Translations under genes and position numbers: made by a program
The notes under the pieces: generated by a model
Database searches by the model: none
Told to the model about the DNA's origin: nothing
Seen by the model: the letters and a program-made list of their open reading frames with translations, nothing else
Assembly: GCA_029204225.1 (NCBI GenBank)
Contig: CM055096.1
Coordinates: 60,742,957 to 60,806,956 of the forward strand
DNA from: Diphasiastrum complanatum
Taxonomy: Eukaryota; Streptophyta; Lycopodiopsida; Lycopodiales; Lycopodiaceae
Reading direction: 5' to 3'
Length of the DNA stretch: 64,000 nt
In this document: positions 15,201 through 30,200 of the stretch, in pieces
Layout of the letters: every line of letters begins with the position of its first letter
How positions within the stretch are numbered: the first letter of the stretch is position 1

Positions 15201-18200
15201 GCAAATTGCATTAACATTAGTGCTTAGCCAAAGGGGTAGAATAGGCATTACTTTGCTACAGCTGCAGACAAGCACTACACAATGTGATACCATATGAGTT
15301 ATGGACAAGATCTAGACCTTCCATTGAGCACTTAAAGGTGTTTGATGCATAGCTTTTGTACACATTCCCTCAATTTTAAGGAAGAAGCTTGATATTACAA
15401 ACTCCAAGTGTATTTTCAAAGTCATTGGCTACTCTACTGATCATAAGGGATATAAAGGCTATGATTTAGAACTTAGTATCACCAAAATTCTTTGTTAGTA
15501 GAGATGTCTTCATTAAGGATCTGTTCTATGATTTCAAGACAAAAGGAAAAGTAACTGATCTACCCCTAATACCATATTAGTAACTTTTCCAAGTTATACT
15601 ATAGAAGAAGATGTTTCTATTGATCAACAAGATGCACAAGTAAATCAAACTCCCGATAGAAGATTGTTTGAGCAATTAGATGACAAAGAAAGTATTAAGC
15701 AAAGATTTGTAAGAAGATCCACTAGAGTAGCACAACCACCAAGTAGGTTTATTGATGAGATTACCTCTTGTAGGAGGGCGCTTCTGATCAGAGTTGGATC
15801 AGGTTGATTCTTGCACTATTGGATAACTATAGGCAAGGGGAGTGTTGTGATCCAAAAACTTTTTAATTCTGGCTAGGTTTTGGAAAAGCTTTATGGAGGA
15901 GCTTACACATGAAGAGGGCAGCTTTTGTTTTCTGATCTAGTGGATCTAGTGGTTGTGCTATCAAGGCCATACAAAGTGGCAAAGTCAAAAGCAAGACCTA
16001 AGGGTTGCCTTGAAGTGGCTACATGCCCTAGTTTGGGGTGAGACCCACCAGTTGCTTGAAGTTGTTTCTTTTCAGAATTTTTTCAAGTTAAGCTTTTGTT
16101 TGACCAAAGATTCTAGTATTCCTAGAGTATGGTAAGTGAGTCAACTAGACTTAATGTTACAGAGTGTGGAAGTTCAAGTTGGCCAACATCTCACTGGATA
16201 AGAATTGTTGGGAGATAGTTGCAGGCAAAGAGCTAGACCTACATCTGAACTTGAATTGAAGGACTACAAAAGCAGGCACACAATGTTATCAATCTTTTTG
16301 TCAAAAACAACATTATTTCTCGTGCAATGCAAGGGATGCAGTGGAAGCTTGGACATTTTCAAGTTTATGTATGAGATAGTGTGTTCAACTAGGCTTATTT
16401 ATTTGCAAAACAGGTTACATACTCTTCAGGTTCAGGCGGATGTTACAATTAATGATCACATTACAAAGGTCAAGGACCAGCTTGCTTCAGTGGAGAGATA
16501 GTAACTGATAGGAGTATTGTTTCCATGGATTTGAAGCATGTAAATACTTTAAACCGTGGAAAATTCTAGTGGAGAATCACACAATTCACTCCACGTGCAC
16601 CTCAATAGAATCGCATTGATGAGTGGAAAACAAGTCTATATTTCATGCTCAGGGCAAAAGGGTTGCTGAATTTCTTTTGGGTAGAAGTAGTAACAACTGT
16701 TGTTTTTCTATTGAATAGAAGCCCAACAAAAGTGGTGGAAGGAATCATGCTTGAAGATACGTATAGCGGTGATGTCATACGTATTTGGTACACAACATGC
16801 GCACTCATACCTAAGGACTTGCTGCGAAATTTGTGAAGTATATCTGCCTTGGGTATAGTGAAGGCAAGAAGACCTATGTGTTGTATGATCTTGAGAACAA
16901 GAAGATTTGTCATCTTCAATGAGGACCATTCACCCAAAGTGCAGGAGCAAGAGAAAGATGCTACCACTAGGACGAAGCTACCTAGGTGGTATTGGGAAAC
17001 AATCAAAGAGGGCATATTTTGGAGGAAGGAGAGAGCAATGAACAAGGTGCTAGAAGGTCTCTTAGGTTTGAAGAGAGAAAGAAAGAAAGAAAGAAAGCTT
17101 TATTAACGTCTTTTCCATGCCAAAAGGCGTATAAGACGAACAAGTACATCAGATAAAGTGGAACCAAGACGGAGCCAAGAGACTAGCTTTCCTCCTATGT
17201 CCACAATTTTGGAAGCAAATGAGCCACAATTCTCTCATGATGTTGTGAAAAGAAGGTAGAGTAACAAGCCATGCAGGAGGAGTATGACTCCATAAAGCAT
17301 GAAACATGGGAATTTGTTGCATTGCTAGGGCCCAGAAGGCAAGCAACCAATAGGTTGCCAGTGGGTCTATAATACCAAGCTTCATGCTAATGGAACCATG
17401 GACAAATACAAGGTGAGGCTGGTGGCAAAAGGCTATGCCAAACAAGAGGGGTAAGACTATGACGAGACCTTTGCACCTATCGCTAAGATGACATCTATTT
17501 GGACCGTGTTGGGTTTAGCCTCATACTTTGATGGACTGCCCTAATTAAGGTTGTGAATTAGAGTATCATGATCGACATGCTTTGATTGATCTAGGTAAGT
17601 GACCCCTAACCCATCATTTGGGCTCGTTAAGGGTCTAACAAGAAACAAAGTATGATTGATGATGATGGACTAGAAACAAAGTATGATTGATGATGATGGA
17701 CTAGAAACAAAGTATGATTGATGATGATGGACTGATGATGCTTTTGGAAGAATTGTTTACCCTCACTGCCATTAGTTTGTTCACTTGGAACATCTTCTAC
17801 TAGTGCATGCAACGTGTATTAGCATCTATGGTAATATAAAAAACCAACAACAGATTTGTTTTCCCCGTATTGATCTCTAAAAGTTTTCTTCAGAGTACAA
17901 TTTCAGTTCATTCAATAACTTCAGGGTTCAAGAGGAGGATTTTGCTGATGTTGCCCTGCTTTGGTCATCAATACAAAACACCGTCTATGAGTCTGAGAAA
18001 GACAACAAGTGAAGGGAAATTAACCAACAAGGGGTTTTTGACTTATGGTATGAGGCCATGTTCAGATACGATTCTATTATCTAGGTCAACATCATGAAAC
18101 CACCGAGCTAGTTGGCATGACTGAGCAAATAAGGATTATTGGTGTTTTTCAACCTATGGTAATGCATAAAACTGAGGCACTAAATTATGTGTGCAACATC

Positions 18201-21200
18201 ATTTTGCCATGGGAATTGGATGAATTACTCCAAGCCATGACAATGTTTAGGAAGCATAAAAGCAGTTATTTTTGTCAAGCTTTGCCAGACCCCCATTGTT
18301 ACAGAATATCGTGGATCAACCTCTTCACTGGCCATCTTTGCAGATTCTATGGGACAATCTTATGAATCATTTTTCTCAGCAGTGAAAAGTAAAGTTTCAT
18401 GACTTTAAAAGGATATGAGGATTGGTATGGTTATCTGATTATCGAGAATACAATTCAATAATTATCAACCATAGAAGGTCTATATTCTTTAGGGAAAAAT
18501 ACTTAAATTTGGAAGAGGGGGAGGGGGGGATCATGCCCAAGCTGTTTTTGAATTCTGAATTGAAGTAGGCCAAGCACCAAGACATATAACTATAGCATTA
18601 TTATAAGTGGCTTAAATGTGCCCAAGGGACGTAATGAGTCCTTGTTCAGACATCAGTGTATAAGTTATGCGGAATAACAAGCATTAGTTAGTTACTAGAA
18701 AGGTATATGTGGCCGAGACTGGTGTTGGTTCATTTGTAACATGGATTTTGGATGCTATAATGAGTTCCTAATTGGCCAAAAGGAATGTAGCTTTATGCAC
18801 CCATGTGCCACCTTCAGACGAGCTTGCTAAGCTCAACAAGAAGCATGATCCGTTTATGCAACTTTACAATCATTTGATTGGGTGTAAGAACATGTTTTTT
18901 TTTCCATTTTCAGCCACTGTTCGACTCTTTTATGTGATGAATGCTTGTTTCTTGCAAGTGTCTGTGTTTGTAGCCCTGCTAGGTGCATGATACCAAGGTT
19001 TCTGTGTGCTGTGAGGACTGCTATAATATCTAGAATTATTTTTCTGGCAGGAAGAAGAGTTGGATGTGTCTCCAGTTGAAATCGAGGAAGCTATTGCAAT
19101 GGAGGAAGATGACTTATCTGAAGATGAGGATGAGGACGACGAAGAGCATGAGGTATTGTGTCTGCATGATATCTGTAGTCATCTGATTTGATAAGATTCT
19201 TGAAAAATAAGTTCGTTATAAAAACTTCAAATGCTGGTTTGAAAGTTGTAACTTTATTAAAAAATCTCCTCAACCTTCTACACGTGATAAGATTTTTTTG
19301 TGTTACTGAAAGGTTTTTGGTGAGGAGCCAGCAGAAGTATGCATTGGAGAGCGAGTGCATGATGTTCAATTGGGAGATGCAGTTGAGGTTGGAGGAGTCG
19401 CATCTACAAGTGCAGCTATGATTGATACCCCAACACAACCGTCCTTGTTCAGTGCCGGGCTTTCTCAAGTTAATTTTAGTAGCAGAACGGATGTTCTTAT
19501 TTCAGGAGCTGAAGCCAGTGGTTCTAGAACAGGACTTTCCATTGGTTCTAGAGGTCCTTTGTCATTCGCTGCTGCAGCCATGGCAGGGGTGTCATCTGCC
19601 AGTGCAAACAGTGTGCGTGCTAATCGGGAGCGGAGGTCACTAGCAGCCATTGCTGCTTCAAATGTTCCAGCCCGGCTCACTTTTTACCTTGGTGGAAGAC
19701 AGCTTAATAGGTCCCTTACAATTTTCCAGGTCATTCAACGTCAAACAGTCCCAAATGAAGATGATGAGGAAAGGTACACAGGACCAGATCACCCATTGGG
19801 TGGTGGTAAGCGACTGTGGGATGAAGTATATACTATAACCTACCAAAGTGTTGATCCTACAGCTGAAAAATTGTCAACAGGAACTTCTAGCATGAACGAA
19901 AGCAAGAAGCCTGGAGTGGCAACTGAGAGTAAAGTGATCACAACAGGAATCGGCAGGCCTGACACAGAAGGTTCTTGGCAACAGGCATCTTTGCTAGATG
20001 GCATTCTGCAGGGAGAACTTCTATGTGATTTGGACAAATCAAACTCAACGTATCATATCCTCTTACTTCTCCGTGCATTAGAAAGCTTGAATAGGTTGGC
20101 TCCTCGTCTTCGTGATGAAGCTGCATCTGATGCATATGTGGAGGGGAGAATTACAAGTTTGAAGGAGATGAAAACTCTTGGACCTCTTGTGCCTCAGGAG
20201 GAGTTCCTGAGCAGCAAGCTGACTCCAAAATTAGCTCGTCAAATGCAAGATGCTCTTGCCTTATGTAGTGGTGGTCTGCCTGCCTGGTGCCACCAGCTAA
20301 CCAGGGCATGCCCATTTTTATTCCCATTCGAAACAAGGAGACAATATTTCTATTCAACGGCCTTTGGACTTTCACGTGCTCTTCAACGGCTGCAACAACA
20401 ACAAAGTGCTGATGGACCTGCGCCCTCAAATGACCGTGAACTGCGAGTTGGAAGGTTACAGCGACAAAAAGTTAGAGTTTCAAGAAATCAAATTTTAGAT
20501 TCAGCTGCAAAGGTCATGGAGTTGTATTGTGGTCACAAAGCTGTATTGGAAGTTGAATACTTTGGGGAGGTTGGCACTGGCCTGGGACCTACCTTAGAAT
20601 TCTACACTCTGCTGAGCCATGAATTGCAAAAGAAATCACTATGTTTGTGGCGTTCAGATTCAATTCAGCCAAACACAGATACATCTTCTAGAGACATGGA
20701 GATGCAAGATGCTGAAAGTACATACGAGAGCTCTTTAATTGTGCATGTAGACAAGATCATCAATGTCAAATCTGATGAGGCAACTCTGGAGTACGTTTAT
20801 GCTCCGAGAGGATTGTTTCCATGTCCTTGGCATCCTAGCACTGATACATCTGGGAATGGTAGGTATGCAAAAGTTCTTGAGCATTTCCGTCTTCTTGGAC
20901 GTACTATGGCTAAAGCTCTGCAAGATGGTCGCCTTTTGGACTTGCCTTTATCGGTGCCATTTTACAAGCTTGTTCTGCGGCAGGTAAGAGATGCTCTTGA
21001 CTACTTGCATGACTTATTTGATTCGCTTTGGTATTATCAAATCTGTTTCTATTCTTAAAGACTTGAATTTTTGCTTCCCAGTTATGACTGGAGCTCAGGC
21101 AGTGTTATTTCTTCTCTACATGTTTCATGTGAAAATGCTTCAGTTCGTATTCTAAAATTTAATACTTTTACAGGAGCTCGACCTTTATGACATCAAATTC

Positions 21201-24200
21201 ATCGATCCAGAGCTTGGTTCCAGTTTGCAAGAGATGCAAGTGCTGGTTCGTCGAAAGCACAATCTGGATGCTGCATCAGAGCATACGTCTGATCTTTATT
21301 TTCGAAATTCAAGAATTGAGGATCTGTGTCTTGACTTTACTCTTCCAGGATATCCAGAATATGAGCTGGTACAAGGTGGCAGCAACATCATGGTGAGTGC
21401 ATTGACTTTGTCCAGTTAGATTAGACGTCAGATTTAAGATTTATTTGTGTTTGCCTCATGATATTTTGTCTTCGTTCTAATAATATAATAAAATTTGTCA
21501 CAGGTTAATCTTGAAAATCTTGAGGAGTATGTCTCTTTGGTAAGTGATGCAACTTTAAGGACAGGAATAGCTGCTCAAATGGAAGCTTTTCGTTCCGGAT
21601 TCAATCAGGTAGGCATTCAAGGATGCAATATCAAGTGCTTGTTGATTGTTTGGTAGCACGCAAGAAAATTCTTATCTTGGAGTTCTTTTTATGAGTATAC
21701 TTGTCTTAATGAGCATTACAAGATGAGCCTCATCAATATATATCTTAGAAGGTGGCATAGTTGCTGAAAAATGCGATTCCAAAAGAGTCGTTGATTTCAA
21801 AATTTCTGAGTACGAGAGCTGGAATTAAAGTCTTTCTGGCATTTTTGTTCATAAAAATAAAATTCTTTGTTTTTTTTCTTAACAAAAACATTGAGTCGCT
21901 TGGTAGTGTTGCCTTACGACATTTTTATTGGGCTTTTGGACTTGCCTATTCTTGCTTCAAGGTATGAGTAAATAGATTGTTGGATTGAAGAAATCAAATG
22001 TTTGAGGCATTAACCAAAGTGTGACCTTTTCAGGTTTTTATGCTGTCCTCATTGCTGGTATTCAATGAAAAGGACCTGGATTATCTTCTTTGCGGTCGTC
22101 GTGAGCTTTGGGTGGTGAGTGTCTTGTCTAACTATTACATGATCCACAAATTGGCATCTTCAAGTTGCCCAACTGCTTTCTCTTCTTGATAGAGAATATT
22201 AGAGATCATATTGTGGAATAAGCATGATTTGAAATTTGAATTGTGTTCTTTTTTCACGTGCGCTTATATACTGACTTTTCATTTGGTTCATATGGGTTTT
22301 CGTGCTCGTTGTTTGGGTCTAGACCCCTGCCTATATTAGAAATGAAATATTTGGAAAAATAGAAACTTGTGAATTTTAGTGGGCCTTTTCCTTTTATGCT
22401 AACATTTGATTTTAAATGTGTTAAGTTCATTTCATGCAAGTTGTTTGCAAGCCTCACTAAGTAAGCATAATTGGTCGTGGCATGTCCATTTTTGGTCGGT
22501 GTGTTAATGCATTTCCACATGAATACTACTATAATTATAAGAGTTTACTTACGCTCTTGAGCTTAACAATGTCATCTTGGTAAAAAGCACATTTTGTAGA
22601 TTCCTAAAGATTTTGGAAAGGACAAGACTTGTCTGAATGAACCGCAAGCCCGTCAAAATTGATGGGTTAACACAACGAAAAGTAAGCTAAAATTCAAAAG
22701 AAGTATAAGAATAGCAATGCATGACGAATTAAACTTGAATAGAGCTTCCTATAGATTGAAAATAGAAGAAAACCTTTTCATGCAAGTGTCATGCGCACTT
22801 AGAAATCAACATGCAAGTGTCATGCAAGGTCCTACAATGCCATGCAAGGTCATACATAACCATGCAAAGATCCTATAGCAACATGCAAAGATCTTCATAA
22901 AGTTCTTTATGGGACTTAAGCAGTCACCATGGGCATGGTTTGAAAGGATCAACACATTTTTTTATTAAACACGGTTTTATTCCTAGTTCATCTGACTCTA
23001 ATGTTTACTTCAAGGCAATAGCATCATCCTTCATTATCATGACTTTTAAATGTGGATGGTAATTTACTTGTCAATAATTGTTCATTGTTGAAGGATACTA
23101 AAGCGCTGTTGTCAAATGAGTTTGACAAGATAGATTTAGGGGAAGCTCATTTCTAGAGATCGAGACGAGAGACAAATTTTCATCAGTCAACAAAGATATA
23201 TTCAGCACTTGCTAGAGAAGCAGCGTTGCACACAAGCTCACAAAACCTAAGTAAATAGACAAAAGTACCTAGCAAAGTAATCACTTTATTAATCTCAAGC
23301 AAATGTACATAGATCAACAAGCAAACATGAAAGCTCTGCTGTGAGTCTCTTCCCAATCATAGCTGCATAGGATGAACCTTACAATCAAAAGTTATCTTGT
23401 ATCAACGCATAGGCCCTATCACACCAGGATGACCGACACTAGGGCTATCATGGCAGAGATGAAGATCCTCTTTCGTAGCACCTCAAGTTGGAATAAGACC
23501 TTACCATTTCTCATCACTATTCCATCTTCTATGGAATACTTAAGATAAGTGCGAACCAAGGTAGAAGAGCTCTTCTTTTGAGACTCTGCATGGCCATGAC
23601 TAACTTTCCATTCCACTTTCTTATAGTGAAGATATTCCTGTTGAGCCTCTCTTATCTCAGACAATAAGTCATTTTCAATGACTACGAATGACATATGATA
23701 CACCACACGAGATAGTGCATCTGCCACACAATTCTCAGCACCTTTCTTGTACCAAATTTCCATTAGGAATTCATGCATGAGCTTAGACCATTTGGATTGC
23801 TGGCCTCTAACTTCTGGCTGCTTACAAAAGTATCTAAAGCTATCTTGATTAGTGAATACCTCAAATTCTGATCCATACAATCAATGCAGTCATGCCTTTA
23901 ATGCATGAACTCTGGCATAGAGCTCCTTTTCATGAGTTGGATAATTATTCTGTGCAGGGTTGCGCTTCTTGCTCTCAAAGGCCACATGCCTACCCTCTTG
24001 CATTAACCCGCACCTCAATGTCACTCCCATCCGTATCTATAACGTAGGGCTTTTGAGGGTCTACAATCTTTAGAGCAACGCACTCATAGATAGCTTGCTT
24101 TAATTGATCAAAGCTTGCTTGATGCAGTTAAGTCCACTCATCAAATCTATTTTTTTGAGTCAAATCAGTCAAAATTGCTACAATATAGGTGTTAGGGACC

Positions 24201-27200
24201 CAACTCCCTTGGGTCCCAAACCCAGACTTGAGACTGGACGATGACTAGGCCTGTAGACTTGACTGGTGACTCGTGAACCTGCATGGTTGCCACGTGTCAT
24301 GATCCAGGAGTGCACATGGCTTGGAGTCTCTCTCCTTGGAGGTATACAAGTGAAGGACGAGTCCTTTACCATCCATTCTGTCTACCTAGGAGGAGGTGGA
24401 TGGAGAGCATGTGCATGGCCAGGATGTGTTGCTAGCGTGAGGCAGGAGATGGCTGAGAGCCTAGGCGGTGGTATGGGACGCCGTCTGGGATGGAGGTCGG
24501 ATCCAGCTTGATACGGTCACATGCCAGGGCACGATGGATGGACCTGGATTAGGTCCTATGGCGGGGTGGAACGTGAGTCGTTCGGTCTCTTGTGGTTAAC
24601 CGACACCTGGAGGTTTGTAGTAAGTAGGATTGTAACATATGGTATCAAAGCCACTGCATGCTGAAAGCAGGTGCGTTGATCCGTAGAGTTCGGAAGCTGC
24701 CGAGTCACTGGGGAAACTTACAGTCTGAACAAGGTGAACTTGTTTCTTATCTTTTTTAGTGAAAGGCCCCTTGGGACACTGTCTGACTGTGTGTCCCTTG
24801 CCCATACACACAAAGCACAAACGTTCTTGTTTGGCTTTCTCAAAATCTTCTGGTTTTAAGGGTTGTATGCGTGAAGGGCGTTTATGAGGAGCTTCACCTT
24901 TAATTTTATCTTCTTTCTTTCTTTTTAAAAATTTCTTTTTAAATTGAAAGTCTTTCTGAGGAGGCTGCTCAGAAAGGGGCTGCTGTCTCGCCCTCTTCCT
25001 ACCCACTGAATCATCATAGATTTGAGCATATCTGAGAGCTTGCTCAAGGGTAGTAGGCGAGTTTCTCTGGACCTCTACTTTATGTTCATCTTTGAGGCCT
25101 CGGAGAAACCCTCTGATTTTCTGATAATCATCCATATTTTTAATTTTTAAAATTGTTTCTTGGTACTGCGAGATATATTGGATTAGGGACTTGTCCATTA
25201 CTGTTCTTTCCCAGGCTTCCCAGGCTTCCCAGGCTCTATGAAGTTCATTTTCTGGTAGGAATTCTCTTAGGAAAGCTTCTTCAAAGGCTTTCCATGACCG
25301 GGGGGTCTGCCCAGTCTCTTGGAGATTTAACCACGACTTATAGGCCATGGGCCCTAAGGAAAGACTGGCCTCAATTGCTTGCAAATGGTCAGGGGTCTGT
25401 TTAAGAGCATGAATGTTCTTCCATTTGCTGAGGAAGGTTTGTAGAATATCTGCGTTTCTATCCTTCTCTTCCCCAATAAAAGTAGGAGGCTTTAACTTTG
25501 GAATCATGAGAAACACCATGTCTCCTTCCTCGAACTCTCTTGGCATATGATTCAGATCGCCAGATCCATCGTCGCTCTTACATTCTCCTTTGCTAACTCC
25601 AACATTTGTTGCATGTGAGTTAGAAATTCCATAGCATTAGGTGTCTTATAAGGCATACCTATAGTAACTGGATTGGCTGGTCTAAAACCATAGTTTAGCT
25701 CGAAAAGACCCATTCCTTTTATCAATATAAGCAAACTCCAACAATGGTAGGTAACATTCCCATTACGTTTGCTTTTCACTCACATACGCCCTAAGCATGT
25801 CTTCAAAGTTTGATTAAACTCTCTCAATCTGTCCATCCGTTTCAGGATGATTAGAACTACTTATTTCCAACTGCACGTCGAACTTCTCAAATACGGCAGT
25901 CCAAAAACTGCCAGCAAAACGAGAGTCCTTGTCAGACACAATGGATCTAGGTAATCCATGAAGTCTGAATACATGCTGCATAAACAAATTAGCCGTACTA
26001 GGCGCATAAATCTTATTATTAGTTGGGATAAAAATGAGCCCCTTTGGTGAACCTGTCAACCACAACTAGGATGTCATTATGTTGCTGCTGCGTACATGGT
26101 ATACATGTAATAAAGTCCATGGAAATACTCTCCCATCTCCCTTTTGGTATAGGTAACGGGTGTAATAATCCAGACACTTTAATCTTTTTAGCCTTATTAA
26201 TCTGACACTTTAAAACAATGTGTCACATAATTTACTTCTTTCTTAAGTCTAGACCACCAAAAGTTATGTTGTATTAACTCATAGGTCCTAGCCATACCAG
26301 GATGACCGGCAATAGGGCTACATGACAGAGATGTAAGATAGCAACTCACAAGCTAGAATAAGAGCCTTACCGTTTCTCATCACTACTCCATCTTCTATGG
26401 AATACTTAAGATAAGTTCGAACCAAGGTAGAAGATCTCTCCTCTTGAGACTTTGCATGGCTATGACTAACCTCTTGTTCCACTTTCTTACAGTGAAGATC
26501 TTCTTGTTGAGCCTTTCTTATCTCAAACAGTAAGTCATTTTCACTACGAATGACATCTGATATACCGAGATACTGCATTAGTCACACGATTCTCGGCACC
26601 TGTCTTGTACCGAATCTCCATTAGGAATTCCTGCATGAGCTCAGACCATCTGGCTTGCCGGCCTCTAAGGTCTGGCTGCTTACAAAAGTATCTCAAGGTA
26701 TCATGATAAGTGAGTACGTCAAATTTCAATCCATACAGATAATGCCTCCCCCTTTAATGCATGAACTATGGCATAGAACTCTTGTTCATGAGTTGGATAA
26801 TTTTTTTGTCCAGGGTTGAGCTTATTGCTCTCAAAGGCCACAGGCCCACCCTCTTCATTAGAACTGCTCCCACAACAACGTCACTCGCATCTGTATCTAT
26901 AACATAGAGCTTTTGAGGGTCTACAATCTTTAGAGGAACACACTTAGCGAAAGCTTGCTTTAACTGATCAAAGCTTGCTTGTTGCAATTCAATCCACTCT
27001 CCAAATCTATTTTTTTGAGTCAAATCAGTCAAAGGTGCTACAATATAGGAGTATTTCTTAGCATATTTTCTATAAAATATTGCCAATCCAAGAAAGCAAT
27101 GGAGTGTTGTCAAATTAGTTGGCACATGCCACGCAATGATCACAACAACCTTCATAGGATCTGGCCTAACTCCATTAGTAGACACTATATGACCAAGATA

Positions 27201-30200
27201 TTCTATTTTCTTTTTAAACAATTCACTTTTTTTACTATTGGCGAATAAAGTGTTCTCCCTCAAAGTAAACAACACAGTTCTAAGGTGAGTCATATACTTG
27301 ATCTAACCTTCACTGTAAGTCAAAATGTCATCAACAAAGTTTATGACAAACTTACCCATATACAGTCTAAGCACATCATTCATCATCATCATGAATGTAG
27401 CTGGGGCATTTGTCAACCCAAATGCTATCACAAGATACTCATAGTGACCAAACCGAGTTCTGAAGGCAATCTTGTGTACATCCTCTTCACGAACTCAAAC
27501 CTGATGGTATCCACTCTTTAGGTCTATTTTATTGAACATAGTGGCACCTGACAAGGCATCAAGCAGATCATCTATACGTGGCATAGGATATCGATGTTAA
27601 CCGTTATCTTATTCAAACCTCGATAATCCACACACATACGCCATGATCCATCCTTTTTCACAAGAATGATCAGAGAGGCAAAAGGGGAATAACTTGTTCG
27701 TATATGCCGTTTGGCAAGATAATGATCGACCATTCACTTCCTCTTCCTCCTTAAGACTCATTCTGTAAGGACATCTATTGACAGGACATGATCCAGATAT
27801 TAATTCAATGTTAAGTTCAATATTCCTCTTAGGAGGTAAAATAGATGGAAGATCATCTATGAACACATCTGAAAACTCCTAATTTCTTGATCCAAATTGG
27901 CACATACTGCATGCTACTTTGACTAGTATTAGTAGACATATCAAGTAGACAACAAACACACATGTACTCACAATGGATCTTACCCAATTGCATAGCTGAA
28001 ACAACAGTCCAAGAGGCACATCTTGCTCCCCACGAAGGGAATGCATCACACCATCAATATGAAACTCATACATTTGAGTATCCCAAGCTATGTACAGCTT
28101 TCGCATCGCGTGCCAACAAATGCCCAACACTACATCAAACCGCGCAAGCCGTGTTATCTCAGAATCCAACTCTTATGTGTAAATTTGTACAGTTAGTGGA
28201 ATGGCCTCAACCCTCTTATCCCAAATCTATGTACCCTTTCCATCAGCCATTGCCACTATGTATAGGTACTGGGATGGTTGAGTGCTCACACCTAACTGCT
28301 GTACCAAAGTTGAACTCAACACATTATGAGAGGTAGTGGTTCCACCCAGTTCAAAATCGACTTTTCCAGAATCGTAAGAATCGTGGTTCTGAATTGGGCC
28401 CGTCTTGAAAGAATCGGCAAATTTTTGTTTTGCGTTTTTTTTTATGTAATGCTAGAAAACATGTCAAGTAATATCTATACTGTCTATAATGTTTCTAAAA
28501 TCTTATAAGTACTAGATTGCTAGTGAATACATTGGAAGTTTGCTGTTGCTTGTTAAAATCTAAAGCTTGAAAGCTGAAACTAAATTAGTGTTCATTGTTC
28601 ATAGAAAATTAAAATTAGAATCATATACTCTAGTCTCCCACCTAAAGTTTAAACAATTCACATATCCATGACTAGTCATTTATTTGTGTCACATGTGACA
28701 CAAATTCACAAATTACAAATGGTTCATGAATCATCAAAGTTCAAACTAGTCAACTTTCAACTTTCAAGACTTCAAGTAGTAAGTATCAAGATTCAAGTGA
28801 TAAGTTTCAACACTAAGCACTCAAGTTCAAGTTTAAGTAGTTTAAGCTCAAGACTCAAATACAAAGTTTAGTAATTACCTGCATGGGTTCTTTGGCCTCC
28901 CTCATATTATCTAGAAGGCGTAGGTTTGAATGCACAAACACTAGCCTTTCTAATTGCTTGTGGAGAACCTGTTTCTCTTCTTGGTGTGTATGAGGGAGTA
29001 GATGCTCTAGTTCCTCTCACAAGCTGTTGTGGTGCAGTCCTGTGAGAGGATTGTCAATGCAATGCGTTTCAGCCTAGGGGTGAGCTCCATACTTGTCCCA
29101 CCAAGAAACTGGCCTCATGTGGCTGACTCTATCTTGTGTCATGGCCCTCTAAAATGCGAGGTAGTCTCTCCGAAAAATCATGAGCTCATCGTTGCAGGCT
29201 GCTGCTCGACCCTCAAGGTATTCAAACCACCCATCCTCAAGCTCACGGTCATGGAATTCCTTTGGACCAGATTTCTTCCATAAAGGATGCAGCACATGGG
29301 CAACTGCATGTAAAGGCCTATGAAACCAGTTCCATTTGCTCTCCCACTTTGCCTTTATCTCTAGGATCCTACAAATTCAAAAATGAATGTCATCTATTCA
29401 AATTGAGAAGGTTCAAACTTCAAACTTGAGACTAGATTTGTAAAATGGAAATGAAAGAAATTAGAATTTAGAAGGGCCAAGGGGTTAAAGTATATTCCTG
29501 GCAAAACTGAACTCAGTGCACCGATCGAGCTGCTCACCCATCTGGCTCTGTCTCATCTTGACCTGAGGTGGATGCATGAGCCTAGCAGTTGATCCTATTG
29601 CAACAAAAGAAATTGAAAAACATTTAATCACTACAGTGACCAGTCTACAAGTGACAATCACTTTCATCGTGCACATTGCAAAATTCAAAGCAAAAGTTTA
29701 AAGAATCAGATAACAAGTGTATGATGCTCACCTGCAATGACCGTTGAAGGAATGATCTCCTCTCTCTGAATCGCTCCTGGTCTCGCAATCGTGCTCGATA
29801 GCCCAGGAGTTGTATGTGGGCATGCTCCGATCTCATAGTCACGCAAACAAAGGAGGTGTGCTCAAACACGCACTGGACCGCCTGTGTAGCTCACGCGACA
29901 ATAATTGCACTTCAAAATGCATTTAACAATCAAGCTTAACCTAAGTTCTAGCACATTGCACATTCACCATAAATGCCATTTCCTCTCTCCTCTCTCCTCT
30001 CTCCTCTAAGCTCTTTCCTCCAACGGCTTCGGAACATGGCAGGATCCGAAAGCATGCAAATAAATGCATGAAGGTCAGCAACGAATTCATCTACCATTTG
30101 TCCCTGACAGCCACTCAAAGATTCACTCTAGTAGCCTAACTGCAGGTATTCAGTGACCTGAGCCTCTCCATGGACAACGCCCTCTCACTTGGCATCCAAA

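Noticed and set aside
22780-22900. CATGCAAG(GT) repeats as a CRISPR-like or regulatory array
   Set aside because: Units are short, irregular and without uniform spacers; this is ordinary degenerate slippage in a eukaryotic intron.
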